Of a stretch of DNA of 64,000 nucleotides, positions 1-12,530 are shown in pieces. The DNA comes from Rhea pennata (lineage: Eukaryota; Chordata; Aves; Rheiformes; Rheidae): the NCBI RefSeq assembly GCF_028389875.1, contig NC_084663.1, positions 207,111,876 to 207,175,875 on the forward strand, in the 5' to 3' direction. A program made the position numbers and the translations under genes. The stretch's first letter is position 1. The number at the start of each line of letters is the position of its first letter. The notes under the pieces are model-generated. The model was given only the letters and a program-made list of their open reading frames with translations, did no database searches and had not been told where the DNA came from.

Positions 1-344
1 TATGGAGAGCTACAGGATGTGCTAAGGGGGGTTGACCTAGGTGGGAAATTCCCTTCTGTTCCTGAATCTTGTTATCGATTTAATTTTGAATAGGCTACCA
101 TCTTCCAGGAATGGAGAATTTAATACCAAAAGAAGCCTCAAGAGTTGCTGCTTATTTATTATATCTAGAGCATCAGAGAAAGATAGCTGCACAAAAATAT
201 GACTCCTTCCCATCCTGTAGTCAATGAAGCTGTTACAAAAAACTCGCATCCTGCAGTGACCCTATAATACTGTTTCTAGAATACGTTAATTAATGTATCT
301 TCAGTTAAACTACTGTGAACCTTGAATGGCTGGTTTATTTCTTA

Positions 345-475
345 TTTGCTCTTCCTTTCCACTTAGAGTCTAAGCTCCTCAAGACAGGGACTATTTCAAG
401 GCAGAGTCTGTGTATGATACCTAGAACAGTTGGATACAGACTTCATAAACTTGTAAGCAGTACTAGACTTTAATA
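345..475 (+). repeat. MIR/L3-type ancient repeat tail
   Basis: The stretch with gtctaagctcctcaagacag, followed by a degraded 'cctagaacagt..ggatac' block, resembles the widespread amniote SINE/L3 tail (form: TTGTAAGCTCTTCAGGGCAG, then GCACCTAGCACAATGG). The match is from memory of the family and is diverged. It lies inside a NOX4 intron and is non-coding. Confidence 0.5.
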
Positions 476-686
476 TTAGATGAAAAAATGACATTTTAAA
501 ATATTATTAAAAAGATTTACAGGAGTTATTTCCAATACTCATATTGGAGTTTTCTGTGTATAGATTTGCTTCCTTATAAACTTGACTTTGTCCTTTGGTA
601 AACTGTGCAAGAGAAGAGAATTCACGGATATTACTGCTTGCTTACTTACAGCCCGAACTTCTTATAATGCGGAGTCACAGTCTGGC

Positions 687-710
687 TTTTTTTTCTTCTT
701 CTTCTTCTTC
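687..710 (+). repeat. T-run plus (CTT)n microsatellite at a splice acceptor
   Basis: Eight T followed by five CTT-type units, ending 12 bases before the first NOX4 exon in the window. It forms the polypyrimidine tract of that acceptor, so length changes here could affect splicing (inference). Confidence 0.85.
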
Positions 711-722
711 ATCTCTTGACAG

Positions 723-804
723 AAAGATTTCGGGATTTACTGCTTCTACATTCAAGCCAAGATAAAGAGATTCTGCCCATCTTTCCACAGAGGCGCTATC
801 CCAA
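723..804 (+). CDS. NOX4: NOX4 coding exon (first of six in window)
   Basis: NADPH oxidase 4 transfers electrons from NADPH through FAD and two haems to oxygen, giving mainly hydrogen peroxide; it is a membrane flavocytochrome working with p22phox. This 82-base exon begins after 'ttgacag' and ends before 'gtaagt'. It reads ERFRDLLL, then HSSQDKEILPIFPQRRYPK. The first E is split (phase 1 intron before it) and the final K is completed by the next exon (phase 2). By homology it precedes the NADPH-binding core, in the linker joining the FAD and NADPH lobes. Compared with human NOX4 as I remember it (DLLLPPSSQDSEILP), it is one residue shorter: H replaces PP. The FAD motif HPFTL lies upstream, outside the window. 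Identity is very secure because five further exons join in frame. Confidence 0.95.
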
Positions 805-2597
805 GTAAGTAGAATTGTTTTTTGGGGAGAAAAAAAAATCTTTATTTATTTGTGATGAGGGAGTGTGAAGCATTTATAGCACTGTAAATGCTTCTGGTGT
901 AAAGTCCTAAGGCAGAGCTGTCAAGGAACCACACTTAGACAGCTTTGCACTCTTTCAGCTGTGTCAGGGAGAAGTAGATGTGCTTTGCAAGCGCTCCCAG
1001 CTGTCACAGGGGAGTTGGTGGCAGAGTGCAGACGTTAAGTTGCCTGGATCAGTGTCTGGTGGAGCTTTGTTTCACTCAACACTGTGTGTTGACATAGGCA
1101 GATGTTTTGTCAGACTAATCTCCACCCTTGTCTTGTGGGATTCCATCATCTATGGTGACAGATTCCCCTGGATTTTAACAGATTCGGCCTTGGGAAGCCT
1201 GCAAGCACTAAAAAACATCTTTTGTGCCCTTTTTAGGGATATTTGTGCAGGCAAACCAAAAGAACAATGTTGTATCTTTAGGAACAAGCTATAAACAAGC
1301 TATACAGCATGGCTTATGTTAAAACTCCCTCAGTAATGCGAGAAGGTGTTAAGGGATCCAGGGGTCACCTCACAACACCTTCAGCTGTTCAAAAGTTTTA
1401 ATGAATTGTATCTTCTCCCCAGAGACCTTTCATGGTTTAAGTGTGTTGAGTATTCTGGACAAAACCACTTCTATCTCCAAAATTACATACCTGAATAAAA
1501 CAATAAATGCTATTTGTTGCTGTATATTGGTTGCCACAAACAGTCACTTTCTACAAAGTCTTTAAGGATCTTCCCTCTTAAAAAGGAGAAGGAGGAAGAG
1601 AAGATAGTTTTCTTATCAATTGTGGCCGGACTGAGCAAGGTAAAGGAGGGTAATGCAGGATGAGCAGAGCGAAAGTATATGAAGGAGAAGGAAAGATGTC
1701 TGGAGCTAATCCAATAATGCTGATGGAAATGAGCAAATAAGCTTTTTTTTTAATTTAAATTATCATTATTAAATTAATTCCTAAAATACATGAAAATCCA
1801 ATCAAGCTAGTTAAAAACATCTCTTAAAATCCTGTAATATGGAGTATTTTTTTAAGAGCAGACAACAAATAGGGGGACTGAATGCTGGAAACCAACTATC
1901 TCCTCACTGTGAATATTTGAAAGTCAAAGCACTAGAAGTTGAAATCCTGATTCTAGGAAAGATGGTGAAGTTTTTGCTTTGACTTCAAAAGAGACAGGAT
2001 TTTTATCCCCCTGAATTTATTGTTTACATTTTCTATTGTCACTGTATTACCAGAATACACTTGAGGTACAATGTATGAGATGGCAGGACTTGATGGGCTG
2101 GTCTGCTTGCTTCATGGGACTTCTGTGAGTTATTCCTTTAGTCTCTGTCCTTTGGGCAGCCCTGAGACAGTCATTTGTCCACAGTAGTAGGATACTTTGC
2201 TGGTCTTAGAGGATTTCACCTGTGGACACTGTCAGACTGATCAGAGAAGCTAGTTCATTCTCTCTTCTCAAAGAGTAGACTTAGCTCTGTACAAATCATT
2301 CCTAACTAAGGTGTCTGACTTTGGATTTTTATATGTGGTTTCTTGGTAGAACTGTGGGCAAGCACAGTACATTAGCAGTGTTACACATTGTCAGATTCAT
2401 AGATACATGAGTGTTTCTGGTCTTCTGTTTAATGATGTTCTAACTTTTTGAAGAACAATTAACATGTGGCATGGAACTGTATTGCTATTTGAAATTACAG
2501 CAGCCTTATATCTCAGAAAGATATGTGTTTTCTGCCACATTACTTGGCAAGATTCACTGACTCTTCTACACTACAAAATCAGCCAAATCTTGGTTTC

Positions 2598-2626
<29 letters not shown>
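2598..2626 (+). repeat. poly(A) tract, 29 bases
   Basis: Uninterrupted run of 29 A inside the first long NOX4 intron. No gene-derived sequence is recognised upstream of it, so I do not call it a processed pseudogene tail. Confidence 0.9.
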
Positions 2627-2629
<3 letters not shown>

Positions 2630-3392
2630 GTTTGTATTTGGTGTTATAAGCAATTGATTTCTAATTATAAAATTAGTAGTTCATGCAAAATCGCTTGCTT
2701 GTTACAGAAATTTATCATCTACTGTAATTTACAAACTGGTTGCAGACTATTGAGGTGTCCTAACTTCTCTAGGGGTTCTCATTCAAGAGGAATCCTTGTG
2801 TTCAACAAGGCAGAAATATTGTTCATAATATATTTCATCTTTTTATTCCCATTTCATTTTTTCTATCTCTGTGCTCATTTTTATTGAAAGGTCAGTTAAC
2901 AGAAATCAAGATAATGAACAGACAGACATCATAAATCAGTATCCCTTCATTGACTTCAGCTGAGCAAAAGTTGTTTGTACTATATGAGCATCTGAGAAGC
3001 AAGATCATTTTAATGAGAGATTATCATGGGGCCCAAGCTGGAGCTTGTAATGCTTAGAGAAATCCTAAGAATATGGAAGGTTAAAAATAGAAAAGGAACT
3101 GCAGTAATGACTTGTCTGAAAAGCTTGGCTAAGCAGGTAGAAAGATAAAAGTTTGCAGATACTTAACAGACATATACCCAGGAGGAGGAAGACTAGAAAT
3201 GAAGGTGTTCAGCATCTCTCAGGATATTCAGAGTTTATAGTAATGAACACTAAAGGTAAATGATAAAACTACAATCCATCAATATTTGGAAGAAATAAAA
3301 GCCTTGATGTTCTGGCTTGAATTATGTTCTTGTGGATTTGTTTTATTAAGATCTGAGTTCCTTTCCATGGAATAGCAGCCTGATCTTGCGTA

Positions 3393-4455
3393 CATAGAAT
3401 CATAGCATCATAGAATCAGTAAGGTTGGAAGGGACCTCTGGAGATCATCTAGTCCAACCTCCCTGCTCAGCAGGGTCACCTGGAGCATGTTAGACAGGGT
3501 TGCAGCCAGATGGGTTTTGAAGATCTCCGGAGAAGGAGACTCCACAACCTCTCTGGGCAACCTGGTCCAGGGCTCTGTCACTCTCACAGGGAAGAAATTC
3601 CCCCTCACGTTCAGGCAGAACTTCCTGTGCTTCAATTTCTGCCCATTGCCTCTTGTCCTGTCACACGGCACAACTGAAAAGAGTTTGTCCCCGTTCCCTT
3701 GACACCCTCCCTTCAGGTACTTGTACACATTGATAAGATCCCCCCTCAGTCTTCTCTTCCCCAGGCTGAACAGGCCCAGCTCTCGCAGCCATTCCTCATA
3801 GGGCAGATGCTCCAGCCCTCTGATCATCTTTGTAGCCCTACACTGGACTCTCTCCAGTAACTCCATGTCTCTCTTGTTCTGGGGAGCCCAGAACTGGATA
3901 CAGGACTTGAGATGAGGCCTCAGCAGGGTTGAGTAGAGGGGCAGGATCACCTCCCTTGACTTGCTGGCAACACTCTTCCCAATGCACCCCAGGACACCAT
4001 TGACCTTGGCCGCAAGGGCACATTGCTGCCTCATGGTCAACTTGTCATCCACCAGCACTCCCAGGTCCTTCTCTGCAGAGCTGCCCTCCACAAGGTCAGC
4101 CCCCAGCCTGGACTGGTGCCTAGGGTTATTTCTCCCTAGGTGCAGGACTCTGCACTTGCCCTTGTTGAACCTCATGAGGTTCCTCTCCGCCCAGCTCTCC
4201 AGCCTGTCCAGATCTCTCTGAATAGCAGCACAGCCCTCAGGTGTGTCAGCCACTCCTCCCAGCTTGGGATCATCCACAATGCAGAGGAGGCACTCCATCG
4301 CCCCATCCAGGTCATTGATGATGACGTTGAACAGGATGGGACCCAGGACTGAGCCCTGGGGGACTCCACTAGCCACAGGCCTCCAACTAGACTCCACGCC
4401 ACTGATGACAACCCTCTGAGCTCTGCCTTTCAGCCAGTTCTCAAACCACCATCTT
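3393..4455 (-). mobile_element. CR1 LINE, 5'-truncated copy with open RT-domain frame
   Basis: A minus-strand non-LTR retrotransposon copy about 1.06 kb long. Its 3' end faces left and carries the CR1 octamer tail (catagaatcatagcatcatagaatc on the plus strand, given here only in part). One frame stays open for 371 codons (minus strand, 4523 to 3408). It shows GVPQGSVLGP, FNVIINDLD, the polymerase-site region as IVDDPKLGG where CR1 normally has FADDTKLGG, then RFNKGKCRVLHLG and the CR1 C-terminal region ending RVTEPWTRLPREVV. The two catalytic Asp remain. Most of the element (ORF1, endonuclease and the front of RT) is missing, so the copy is dead. The reading frame runs on into the 3' tail because CAG stands where the copy at 54503-55376 has TAG. 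The 5' break, near 4455, is approximate. It lies antisense within a NOX4 intron. Confidence 0.95.
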
Positions 4456-6374
4456 TCAACATGTTTTTTCTCAGAGATGTCTGTGCGCTGGAATGATAGG
4501 AAGTAGTTTTCTAGAATATACATGCATGTATGTTCTTGTTGTTCTGAATTTTCTGGGGGTAACTATGTCAAAGAAATACACTTCTCACTCATGGCTGATG
4601 AAGAGAGAAATACAGGATCTTTTGATGGTCCTTGTGTTTGCCTGAATTTATTCTACTGTTCTGGACTCAGACAAGAAGCAAATATCTACCCTGATGTGCA
4701 GGTTATAAAGAGGCCTGAGCTTGCAAAGATGCAAGCTTGTAAAGCCACATGACATATCATAGTGCTTTCTTGACTTATCACTGTGTGCCCCAAAGTAGTA
4801 TAGCATCATGAGCATCAATTCTCAGTACAGCTTGTGAGCTGAGATGCAGCACCATGCCAACAAAACTATACAGGATCTATCCAGTTAGCTTGGCCTCCAG
4901 TATGCCTTTTCTCTCTTTTAGTTATGGGGTTAGCAGAACAGGGGGAGCTTGGCTTTATCTTACTCTTCATTCATACCCCAGTTTAACTATGTCTTGGGAA
5001 AATTTTAACTATTTGGGAAAAATATGGAAGTGTGTTCTTCCATAAACACCTATGGTAGAATTTTATGATAAAGCATCTTGTACTGCACATAATCACGGAT
5101 TACAGAACTATCAAGACCTGTCTAATTCAGGCAAGTTGCTTTCATACTTCAAGTAACTGTCAAAGGATGAAACTCATGGTTCTGATCACTGGAACCCCTC
5201 ATCCACCCCAGCAGGAAGCTCACCTATCCACAGAGTAAAAGATATTGAAGAGAAAAATTATCTTCTAGCTGACATGAAACCATCACCAGGCATGTGAGAA
5301 TTATTATTCCTGAAACTAAGAATAAACCTGTAGCTGTGGGCTACTGAACAGGCTGTGGGCTTATAACAGACTTAGAATAGTACCAGCCTGGGAAGAGCCT
5401 GTGCACTGGAAACAAATTAAAGGCATATTTGCAGCTTGTTCCTTCACTCACTCACCTCCATGAGTCTACTGAAGTCTTTGAGGTGAGTTTCACCTCAAAA
5501 ATTTGCCTTGTGCTGAGTTTCACCAACATAATCATGTCAACAAATTAAATTTGTAGTGTTATGTTTGTAATAAGCCATACCATGCCCAGTTGCTTTGACA
5601 ATGAATTTTAGGGTTCCTAAGCCATTTGAAACCTTTTTGAAAATTTCATTCTTAGCTTATTTCTGCAGGATTTTCCCTCAAGTTGAATCAAGATGGATCT
5701 AAAGCTTTTCCTGGTTGCCTGCCTAGCCCATGAGAGGCCTACCTTTTTTCCCATGAATTTAACCATAAAATAAGAGAACTGCTGAAATGCTGACAAAGGC
5801 ATTTGCAAAGAAGGCAAAGAGGATCGGTCCTGAAGAAAACATCATTGTGTTCATTAATCTAATTGTAGGGTCTAACATGTCACAGTCAGTTTGGTGCTAA
5901 CAGCATGGGCCTAAATTGCTCTTCACTGATTTCACTCCATTCCTGATCCTCCTTGCTGTGAGCAAGAGGGGAAGATTACGTAGTTGCCTTACAATGCTAC
6001 GGGAAAACTGTCTCTTGTAGCTGATAATGTCAAAAGAGAAAAACAGAAGGACAGATGATAAGAGTAATGATAAAAGAACTGAGAGGAAGGAGTCAGGTTG
6101 GTAGGTTAAGAGGGCAGGAAAGAGGCTGGCACTCCACACAATAGTGCTTATTAAGGATGGGCCAGAAATACTGTTGGCATTATAGCTTTTCAGCAAATTT
6201 CCCTGTGTATAAAGAACTAGAGACTACAGTTGTACTTTCTGTTTTCAGAAAATTACTGAAATCCTCAATGGTGTATGTGTTTTCTTAGAGTGATTATTTG
6301 CTTATTCCCCCCCTCCCCCCGTCAGAAATACTCAGTCTTCATTCTTATCTTCTGTGGGTTTGTTGGAAAAATTC

Positions 6375-6665
6375 TTGGATGATTCACAGATCTTAAGAAC
6401 AGAAAGAACTGTTATGTTCTAACTAATTTGAGTCCCTCTTAACATAAGCCATAGAGCATTACCCGATAATCCCTGCAGCAAGCTTCTGATTCAGCCAGAG
6501 CGTGGATTTAGAAAGACATCCGATCTTTAAATTAAGACATTGAAAACTGGAAAATTCGCAAGCTTTTAGATCAGCTTGTTTCAATTGTTAGTTACTTCAC
6601 ATATACATAACATGGATTTCTTCAGCTTCAGTTTTCAATCTTTACATCTGACTATACCATTTTCT
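6375..6665 (-). mobile_element. ancient CR1-type LINE 3' fragment
   Basis: The plus strand reads like the reverse complement of an old CR1 3' end: a block 'attcacagatcttaagaacagaaaga', then 'cataagccatagagcattaccc', then 'tttagaaagacatcc', then 'ttcttcagcttcagttttc'. These follow, in order, the blocks known from sauropsid CR1 ends (CATAGATTCCAAGGCCAGAAGG; GGCCATAGAACTT; TTTAGAAAGACATCC; TAGCTTCAGCTTCCA). Divergence is much higher than in the two younger CR1 copies, so it belongs to an older wave. The family was recognised by eye; no alignment was run. Confidence 0.65.
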
Positions 6666-7184
6666 ACTAAATAAAAAAAAAAAAAACCCTATACAATATG
6701 AAGTGACTCCTCCGTGCAAGTTGTTGGAGATCATTTTGAAACTTATCCTTCTCTCAGGCAAATTAAATCAATAAAGCTTTTCTAAAGGATAGGGCTTAAT
6801 TCGAGCTCTACTTTTTTATCTTTTTAAAACATTTCACTCCTTTTTTGTGGGGGGGAATATAGATGGGAAATTAATGAAGTAATTTTCTCCATAACATCCA
6901 TATACAGCATATACATGCTAAAGTAGGGAAGGAATGTAAATTGAGCATTATCTCATCACTGAAATGGAATGACAAAGTGTTGAACTTGGGAGAAAAAAAA
7001 TGAAATTAGAACCTAGCAGGTATAATAAAATAACAAAACATTCCAAATGCAGTTATTTTTCATCTGTTATAAACTGACAGACCTTTCTTTGTTATATGTT
7101 CTAAGTAAATGAAAGTAGACTTTTTTACGTGTACAAAAATTCTGGTCATTTTTTTGTCACAAAGTAACAGAAAATACAGAATCC

Positions 7185-7244
7185 ATATATATATATATGT
7201 ATATGTATATATATATATGTATGTAAATGTATGTATATCTATAA
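7185..7244 (+). repeat. TA/TATG-rich simple repeat
   Basis: Alternating (TA)n with interspersed TATG units over about 60 bases. Low complexity; a small open frame through it at 7109-7345 is a by-product of the repeat. Confidence 0.9.
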
Positions 7245-7889
7245 ATGTTCAAATGTGTATTTTTGAAGGTCATCTTAAAAAGTTGTTGAAAGTTTTAGCT
7301 CCAAGCCAAATGATGTCATTTCATTCTCATCATGGAGCAGTCTAGACAAATAGGCGGCAGAAAGTTAGTGCCCTAAACTACTGTGCCATCTGGTACTCAA
7401 TTGCTACTCATTTTAATGATAATGGATCTATGATGGATCCATGCCAACTTACTACAGCTTGAGGTCTGAGCCAAAAAACTTACAATATTTCATAAATAAT
7501 AGCCCAAGAATAAAACTTCTATCTTACTTGTAAATATCTTGAAAACATTTTCATTTTTAAAGAAAAATAATCGTATCTATCTAGCAAAAGCAGTGAATTC
7601 TGGAATGTGCCTTCTGGAAGTTACAAAGCACAGGCAGCATCTGCTGAGATTCCCGTTGAACCTTAGATCTAAGCATACACAGGAGTAGCTACCAGAATAA
7701 TGCCCTAGAAACCCAGTTCAGTTCCCATTAGACGCAATGGCAAGCGTTGTCTTCAGCATTCAGTAAGGGAAAACTCATGACCTATATATTTGTCACTCAG
7801 TCTTCATTATAACAGCAAAAAGAGATTTATTTTTTAATTTAAAAAAGAGGCGGAGAACTTTCATGGAGTGTTTTTCTATAAAAGATTTT

Positions 7890-8090
7890 CTGTGAAGTGC
7901 TTTACAAAAGATGTTCTTTATTGTTACAGAGGAGAAACTGAGGCACAGAACTGTGATGTGAGTTACCAGCATTACCCAGAGACAAGTCTCCTGGGGATGA
8001 GACCAGAAAAAGAAATCAGGTCTTCTGCAGTCTTTTCACTCAGTGTGCTGGCACTTTCATCTAAAATAACATCCATTCCGTTTTTTCACT
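7890..8090 (-). repeat. MIR-type SINE relic
   Basis: The plus strand shows 'gaagtgctttacaaaag', 'cagaggagaaactgaggcac', 'gacaagtctcctgggg', 'caggtcttctgcagtc' and 'ataacatcc' in the order expected for a reverse-complemented MIR-like element (AGATGAGGAAACTGAGGCAC; AAGGTCACACAGC; CAGGTCTCCTG; AGACCATCC). Diverged but collinear. Non-coding, within a NOX4 intron. Confidence 0.65.
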
Positions 8091-8967
8091 GTGATAACAT
8101 GTAGCCTATCCATACTCCTGAAATCCTATGGGAAAGTTCCCACTGGAGAAATCTTTCAGAAGTGCCCACACAAGCCCTTCAGTGCTTTGGGTAGAATTGT
8201 ACACTTAGAATGAAAATTACTAGTTTTAGTGTTCTAAGATATGTTTCAAAATGCAGTTTCTTTCCAGCAGCACAGAGCCATCAGAGAAACTGAGTGTCAG
8301 GGTCCTCAGAACATGATCACTTATTAAAAAAAGAAAGATATCTGCTCAGCGAACAAGTAATGTTATTCAAAGGAAACTCATGCTGTTTATTGAGAATACT
8401 GAAAAAAATCTTTTTAGTGGTTATGGATCTTTTTCTCTTATTTTTCATCCAGTTTCTTAAATCTGACTTGCAGTGTTATTAGCTTACCTTGTAAAGTTGG
8501 CAGGCTGGTAAAGGGTTGAGTTCCATAAGAAAATGGCATTTTCCTATCCTCTGGGATTTTTATCAGTTAGCAAGAACAACAATGGCAGCAAGGTGAAGAT
8601 TGGTAGTGATTTATAAAAAACAACAATAATGTTATAGGAGTAATCATATCCATAAAAATGCCAATATTTTATCTCGATGTTGTTGAAGCTGTAAAGAAGA
8701 CAGTAATTCATACACTGTGCACTACATGTGCAGCCTCTGATGCTACGAGAACTCATGTGGACACATCCATATATCAAAAAAGGCTGAGTCAGTATCTTGA
8801 AATCTTTAGGACTGCATGTTAAACTGAAATATTGCTCATAAGTTCCTTGATACAAAGACTGTATTTGTTTATGGTGTCAGTGCAGTGCCCTACTAACTTC
8901 TAGTGCAAATAAAGACTCTCTTGTTTTGTTTCCGAGGGCCTTGAGTCCAAGCACTGACAATATAGTG

Positions 8968-9030
8968 AATTAGTCCCCTTAAAGTCAAGGGGAATTCTGC
9001 TGTTAACTTCAGCAGAACCGAGACGTTACC
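8968..9030. repeat. short ancient amniote repeat with palindromic core
   Basis: 'ttaaagtcaagggga..ctgttaacttcagcagaacc' resembles the recurrent sauropsid unit built around CCATTGACTTCAATGG-like text. I recognise the unit but cannot name its family. Confidence 0.4.
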
Positions 9031-10599
9031 TGAAATCTAAGAAACTTTGAAGAAACAAGTACCAATCATTCAGATGTAGAGAGATGGGGGGGAAAGCCTG
9101 TATCCTCTAGGAGTTTGGTGCAGCAACATACATGCAGAGTTGAAGCTCTGTGTGCATATATATTCCCTTTTAAGCACTAAGCAACCTACAGTCCAAGTCT
9201 GACTTATCTCTCTGTTTATCATAGCATAGTTGTGGCTCATTAGCAGTCATGAACTGTTTTATGCAAAACATTGCAATACTCTCGGTTGAGAAGGGGAAAG
9301 GGCTGACTGAAAATAAAAGACTCCTAAAGCTTTCAAAATATTTAGGAGATGAAATCATTGCTTTGTTCAAAATGAATGGTATAAGACAGAACATTGCAGC
9401 TGGTTTTCATTCTGCTATTTCAGAGCATGAGCACAGTTCTTGATAAAGCCTCTTGATTTAATTAATATATACTTGCCTACTACTGAGCTGCAATATGGAA
9501 GAAAATCTGCTGCAATATATCTTTAAGGATTCAAACAAAAGTTGTAGTAAATGATGCAAGAATTACCAGTGATGTTTTTTGATTTATTATGCAGGAGATG
9601 GTTACAATGATCCTGTCTGGCCATACAACCAGTTACAGAAATCTAAGCACCAGCTTCCTCAGGAAAAACATGCTTACATGCTTAAAAAGTGCATGGTTGC
9701 TGACAACAGTGACTTCCTCCATGACTCTGTATTCAGAAGGGAACAGCTCCATCCATTCGTTCATTCCTAAACACTGACTTGCACATTAGCAGTTTAATGT
9801 TTGGTCCCATGCTTTTACCATTGGACCCTTGAAGCTGTTTTTTTTTTCATAGAACTCGTAAAGGGAGTCAGCATCTTTCACTGATGTTGTGGCCTTAAAC
9901 ACACGAAAGAATCTAGGAGAGAACAAAGAGGTGCCCATCATTTCTACTTTATACTTCATATAAGACATAAGCAAAAATTTTATTTCCTGATTTCCAAGGA
10001 AAGTAAAAGTCTAGCAACACTCTGTGATGTTCTAGCCCTTCTACAAGGTTTGAAGAAGCAGGAAAACTGTTAGATCAGGATCTCAGCTGTACCACGAGTG
10101 CCATGTAATGCCTCAGAAAACAGCATACACTGCTACTGCCCCTGGGGTGAATGTAAGAGCAGAAGCTAGCATGAACCTTCAAGCCAAAGGAGACAGTTAT
10201 GATGTTCTAGTTTTGCATAACATGGTCAAGGATGATGTGTTCTCATCAGGACATGAACCTAGGCTCCAGATTTAGAACCCTTTTGGGTGCCCCTTTGGAG
10301 CTGGTGCTTTGCTATAGTGGTTCAGTTTTGAGTGCCAGACTCTCTTGTTTGTGTGAGGGGAGCCAAACTTGTAGTAGCTTTCCTCTCCCTCCTTTACTTC
10401 ACCTTTCTTTTTATATGCAACAACTTGAGCTTTGAGCATTAGTCATAACTAGGGGCAATGGGAGGCCTATGATGTTCCTTATCTTCTCTAAGAAATGGGT
10501 AGATGATCTAGTCTATGTCAATTGGACCACACCAAAATAGAGCATCCCCAAATAAAAAGTCATACATTAAGCACTTCTCATGGAGGAAGATGTCTCAGC

Positions 10600-10710
10600 A
10601 TTTAAGCTAGGGCTTAACTCAGAAGTAGCTATCATGTCCTCAAAACAGGCAGTGATAGAGAATCCATCACATCCCATAGTAAGTTATTGCAGTGGTTAAT
10701 TGTGATCAGT
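10600..10710 (-). mobile_element. ancient CR1-type fragment
   Basis: 'cagtgatagagaatccatca', 'catcccatagtaagtt' and 'cagtggttaattgtg' match the internal block of old sauropsid CR1 3' ends (AGTGATGGAGAATCCACCAC; ATCCCTTGGTAAGTTGTTCC; AATGGTTAATTACC) in reverse orientation. This block lies further into the element than most of what survives in the 6375-6665 fragment. Short, so moderate confidence. Confidence 0.6.
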
Positions 10711-12464
10711 CATGGGGAAAGGAATAGGTACCTGAGAATTGTGCCCAGTAGGCCAAGCCTAGCCCCAAGGAAAATTCTTTTAAGTCCACATCAAGAGATT
10801 TGTAAGAATCACAAGTGCTTTTGAACAGCCAGACAGCTAGCAGCTGGAAAACATCGTTAGCAGCTGTAGACAGGCAACAACCAGTGATACTAGCTGCCAA
10901 ATCCATTCTGAGTGTTGCCTAATCAGCTAGCTGAGGCTATTCATGAGCAGAATGGGAGGCTACAGTAGATAAGTCTGAACACAAAAGCTGTTACAGTAGA
11001 AGATTTGTACTGAGTTGCTGTATGGGGAATATAAATTGGGTGATATTCAGAGTCCCTGATTTTTTTTTTTTTTTAATGAAAGAATTTTGAGGTTTACAGA
11101 TTTGACAGAAAGAAAATTACTAGTATAAGTATCTGCACCTACAGTAAGGCATTACATGTATGGAGTGAGATGCCTAACACTGTTTTTTCCATGGTATCAT
11201 AGATATAATGATATTTTTCTCCCCTTAAGGCAATGACAGAAGCTGTGTTATAGGTGCTGACCAGAAAGAAAAGATATTAAAATCATTTGCTTTAAAGCCT
11301 AATAGCTTTCACGTAACACTCTGCTTTTTGACTTAATTATCCATTCCTGTCAAGGTATGTCTGTAATATGAGGTTTAAATTATTGTTTGTGTATAATAGA
11401 AACTGATTTAGAACCAAGCTCTGCAAGGAACTTCCCCATTCTGTAGGGAGCTCACATAAGGCAAATTTGCTGCATCCTCCAAGAAAACAGAGGGGAGCTC
11501 AGTGATTTCTCTTACACCAACCCCACTGGACCAGTACGGAGACATTAAGTGATGCACAGTTGTCAGTGCAAGTGCTCTCTGTATCCTAAGTACTTTAAGA
11601 AAGTACTCAAAGGTGTCTGTGGCCAAATGCCAAAGTACTTTTGAAGACTGGTGTCTTTAATTTCCTCTGTGTGATGCCTCAAGAAGTTACCTCAGCATAT
11701 TATAGCTCAGCATTTCCCTTCGCTATGTACCAAATCTATAAGGCATAAAATAGCTTTTAAAAGCATCACTTTTGGTGATTTTTAAGATTGGAATGTTTAA
11801 CATATAATTACTTCCTCTTTTAGATAAATCACCATAAAAATTGAATTTCTTAATTATACAGATATTCCTCAGCTAAACTAATTCTGAAATTCTTAAAATA
11901 GAAAAAATTGTACTTTTTTTTAAGGATAACAGTATTCTTAAACAGTGTTTCAAATGTAGCCATTTATTTGCGAAATTTTCAGCAAAATAAAAGTATTTAC
12001 ATTCTCATAAGTCTTTGAAATCTATTTATAGTTTATTTTCTGTGCCATATTTTTTTATGTTGCTATAGAAAACAGAGCAAAGCAAGTGGTTAGTGACAAC
12101 TTCTACACCTCATGGTAGTATTACCAGAGTAGGGCTGAAGAAATAGTGGCAGAATTGGGATATTTATGTTTCTATGTGGCATCCTGAAACGTATTTTTAA
12201 CTTAGATGAGGCGAATCATGTGGGTGTTATGTCTCTTGTGAAGGAATCAGAAACATGATATTCTGGGCATTTGGGCATTGTGAAGGTCTGATGAAAGTCT
12301 GTGATCTTAAGAATATAGCAGAATATAGTATCTCCTGCCACCGCACAGTTTTCAAAGGAAGCGGCTCTAGGGTTTCAGCTACTCACTCCGTCAGTAAGAG
12401 TTTGAAGTGTATTGGAGAGAACCTGCTGGCTTTGCTCATGCCTAGGAAATGGGAATCTGATTCA

Positions 12465-12530
12465 AGCTAGTATAAGATAAAATCTGGCAAAGCTGTGAAT
12501 TGAACCCAAGCTTTCAGTGAAATCTGAGTA
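12465..12530 (-). repeat. MIR-type SINE fragment
   Basis: 'aatctggcaaagctgtgaattgaacccaa' (given in pieces: gctgtgaattgaaccc) resembles the reverse complement of the MIR core, GGCAGAGCTGGGAATTGAACCC. Very short, so modest confidence. Confidence 0.4.

Larger units (their letters stand above)
1..722 (+). other. NOX4: NOX4 intron, 3' part (upstream end outside window)
   Basis: No coding similarity is seen here; the sequence is intronic, ending at the acceptor cag before base 723. It holds a MIR/L3-type repeat tail near 345-475 and a T-run plus CTT microsatellite at 687-710 that serves as the polypyrimidine tract. A short minus-strand open frame at 37-249 has no recognisable content and is treated as chance. 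Confidence 0.8.

Noticed and set aside
980..1294. 104-codon plus-strand open frame after the first NOX4 exon
   Set aside because: No family features; it lies in intron, with no acceptor linking it in frame to the exon at 723-804.
2464..2649. Possible processed pseudogene ending in the A29 run
   Set aside because: No gene-derived sequence upstream of the run and no target-site duplication seen.
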